From an uncultured Ruminococcus sp. (GTDB lineage: Bacteria > Bacillota > Clostridia > Oscillospirales > Acutalibacteraceae), in NCBI GenBank assembly GCA_946055445.1, contig CAMGGF010000081.1, positions 1-6,146 of the forward strand: a stretch of DNA of 6,146 bases, in the 5' to 3' direction. Position 1 is the stretch's first letter; each line of letters begins with the position of its first letter. Both the position numbers and the translations under genes were made by a program. The notes beneath the pieces are model-generated. The model made no database searches. It worked only from the letters and a program-made list of their open reading frames with translations, and was not told the origin of the DNA. Below are positions 5,300 to 6,146 of this stretch, piece after piece.

Positions 5300-5540
5300 T
5301 TCTGTAAATTGGGGGTTGTCTATCCAATCGTAGGGGTGTGCATTGCGCACCCGCCCGCGACTTTTTATGGTATTTGTTGACGGAACGGTCAAGACCGTTC
5401 CCTACTCGTAGGGACAAACTTTGTTCGCCCGCCCGGTTGTCATTCTGAGCCGTTAGGCGAAGAATCCCGTGCCGTATATTTTTATTTTGTGCTACTGGAG
5501 ATCCTTCGCTTCGCTCAGGATAACAAATTGGGATTTGTAG
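5300..5540. repeat. Second full copy of the modular intergenic repeat, inverted
   Basis: This gene-free stretch is collinear with the reverse complement of 3421-3684. It starts TTCTGTAAATTGGGGGTTGT (5300-5319), continues with CTATCCAATCGTAGGGG, a TGTGCATTGCGCACC hairpin, the 25-base module at 5381-5405 (an exact reverse complement of 3536-3560) and the inverted pair 5439-5467 with 5499-5524 (CCTTCGC...GCTCAGGAT). It ends near CAAATTGGGATTTGTAG (5524-5540). Unlike the first copy, its right end is not an inverted version of the left end but points the same way, and the filler between modules is different. Bases 5541-5590, between the repeat and the next stop codon, show nothing recognisable beyond a GC-rich GGGCGGCGCC stretch. 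Confidence 0.72.
5364..5392 (-). promoter_or_regulatory. Possible repeat-borne promoter for the membrane-protein operon
   Basis: On the - strand, TTGACC (complement of 5387-5392, five of six to TTGACA) is followed after 17 bases by CATAAA (complement of 5364-5369, four of six to TATAAT). Transcription would start near 5357, about 90 bases before the membrane-protein ATG at 5265. The -35 box lies inside the 25-base hairpin module of the repeat. No better promoter is visible between the repeat and the gene, but the match is weak and may be chance. Confidence 0.25.
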
Positions 5541-5590
5541 GGGGCGGCGCCTCTACGCTCGTATTGCATTTCATACGCAGTGGCGTCACT

Positions 5591-6022
5591 TTACCGACTC
5601 CAACCGTTTCCCAATCCGTCTGTGAGAACCCATTGATTTCGTTCAATAGAAAACTGCAACGAGTCGGAACACTCCGGTATACCGACAGTCAACGGATTAT
5701 CCACCGAGCCCGGTTGCGCGGTTTTATCTGCGTGATATTTGCCATCGTAATAATTTCTTTTTAAGGCATCACTGCGTATTGCATCGATTTGCTCCACGGT
5801 GTAGCCGAGTGCTTTCAGTTGTTCTTCTATTGACGGCGTAGGTGTGTTACGCTCGCACACATACAGTTGTTCTCGCTCCTTTGGAGAGAGAACTTTTCTT
5901 TCCGTTTTTTTGCGAAAACGCCCCGCATGTTTTCTGCGTACGACGCGCACGGCAGTCGCCGCACCGACACAAAGCACCGCGTACCCTGCGATTGCCGCAA
6001 TCAATCCAATAGAAGGTTGCAT
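5591..6022 (-). CDS. Hypothetical protein with N-terminal membrane anchor
   Basis: I do not recognise this 143-residue protein. Residues 5-28 (IGLIAAIAGYAVLCVGAATAV) form one hydrophobic helix, followed by the strongly basic RRKHAGRFRKKTERK (29-43), so it is probably anchored with the remainder in the cytoplasm. The middle (SIEEQLKALGYTVEQIDAIR, 64-83) looks like a short helical, UBA- or LysM-unlike segment resembling small helix pairs. The tail (DNPLTVGIPECSDSLQFSIE, 108-127) is polar and probably beta-rich. Upstream of ATG 6022 there is only a modest ribosome binding site (GGAAAGG-like, complement near 6032-6040). The frame is open and ends with TAA at 5591-5593. It precedes the 5300-5540 repeat, so it is likely a separate transcript from the membrane-protein gene. 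Confidence 0.6.
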   Translation of the reverse strand: MQPSIGLIAAIAGYAVLCVGAATAVRVVRRKHAGRFRKKTERKVLSPKEREQLYVCERNTPTPSIEEQLKALGYTVEQIDAIRSDALKRNYYDGKYHADKTAQPGSVDNPLTVGIPECSDSLQFSIERNQWVLTDGLGNGWSR

Positions 6023-6071
6023 TGCGTTGCCGCCTTTCCGATTGTAATGCTTTTACTATATGATTCCACAA

Positions 6072-6100
6072 TGTAAATGGGTTTATCGGTAGGGCGGGCA
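6072..6100. repeat. Trace of the repeat end module
   Basis: TGTAAATGGGTTTATCGG followed by TAGGGCGGGC resembles, with gaps, the left end of the copy at 5304-5336 (TGTAAATTGGGGGTTGTC... GTAGGGG). The match is short and imperfect, so it may be a decayed copy or a coincidence. Confidence 0.35.
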
Positions 6101-6130
6101 CGGATTTTCTCCGAAAACGGGCACCCTTTT

Positions 6131-6146
6131 GTCCGCATTCGCGGAC
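6131..6146. other. Hairpin at the window edge
   Basis: GTCCGC and GCGGAC pair perfectly around a four-base loop (ATTC). If a T tract follows beyond the window, this would be a + strand terminator; on the - strand it is followed by AAAAGGG, which does not fit a terminator. Its role cannot be settled from this window. Confidence 0.35.

Noticed and set aside
3421..5540. CRISPR array or insertion sequence as explanation for the repeats
   Set aside because: The repeats are inverted or dispersed modules, not regularly spaced direct repeats; there is no transposase frame and no cas gene.
6023..6146. Promoter for the 6022-5591 gene (TATAGT on the - strand near 6056-6061)
   Set aside because: The -10-like TATAGT has no -35 box at 16-18 bases; the nearest TTTACA is only 11 bases away.

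Overview
The window looks like chromosomal DNA from a low-to-mid GC Firmicute, most likely an unnamed clostridial gut or rumen bacterium of the Oscillospiraceae type. The grounds are strong GGAGG-type ribosome binding sites, small protein families typical of Clostridia (YjdF/DUF2992, the HEAT-like family often labelled 'SufBD protein'), and modular intergenic repeats of the kind common in such genomes. The assignment is from family knowledge, not from a search.

Layout, left to right. Bases 46-352 fold as one long-range stem enclosing several perfect hairpins, two of them capped by GNRA or related tetraloops, and end in a clear intrinsic terminator: a candidate structured non-coding RNA on the + strand, class unrecognised. 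A good promoter (TTGACA, 17 bp, TATTCT) follows and drives a two-gene + strand operon: a small XRE-like helix-turn-helix protein (482-907) translationally coupled by an ATGA overlap to a minimal cytosolic Hanks-type Ser/Thr kinase (904-1650). A 23-bp perfect hairpin that includes the kinase stop codon closes the operon.

Everything to the right is on the - strand. In transcription order from the right edge: a one-TM hypothetical protein (6022-5591); a five-TM clostridial membrane protein (5265-4807); an aspartate/glutamate racemase truncated just before its first catalytic residue (4810-4544), joined by an apparent deletion to a yjdF gene that has lost its own 5' end (to 4189); a HEAT-like protein (4129-3689); a two-gene redox/VOC operon, flavodoxin-like NAD(P)H-dependent reductase (3390-2692) then a glyoxalase-fold protein (2661-2203); and an AraC-family regulator with a GyrI-like domain, reduced to a remnant by internal deletion and frame change (about 1995-1713).

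The larger gaps between the - strand genes are filled by copies of one modular repeat: about 2084-2202, 3421-3684, 5300-5540 and a trace at 6072-6100. The two best copies are collinear in module order but inverted relative to each other, and two copies end within 0-4 bases of a stop codon. The region therefore reads as a decaying accessory segment with two independent deletion scars. The parts most worth attention are the structured RNA and the adjacent HTH-kinase pair; nothing in the sequence proves that they work together.
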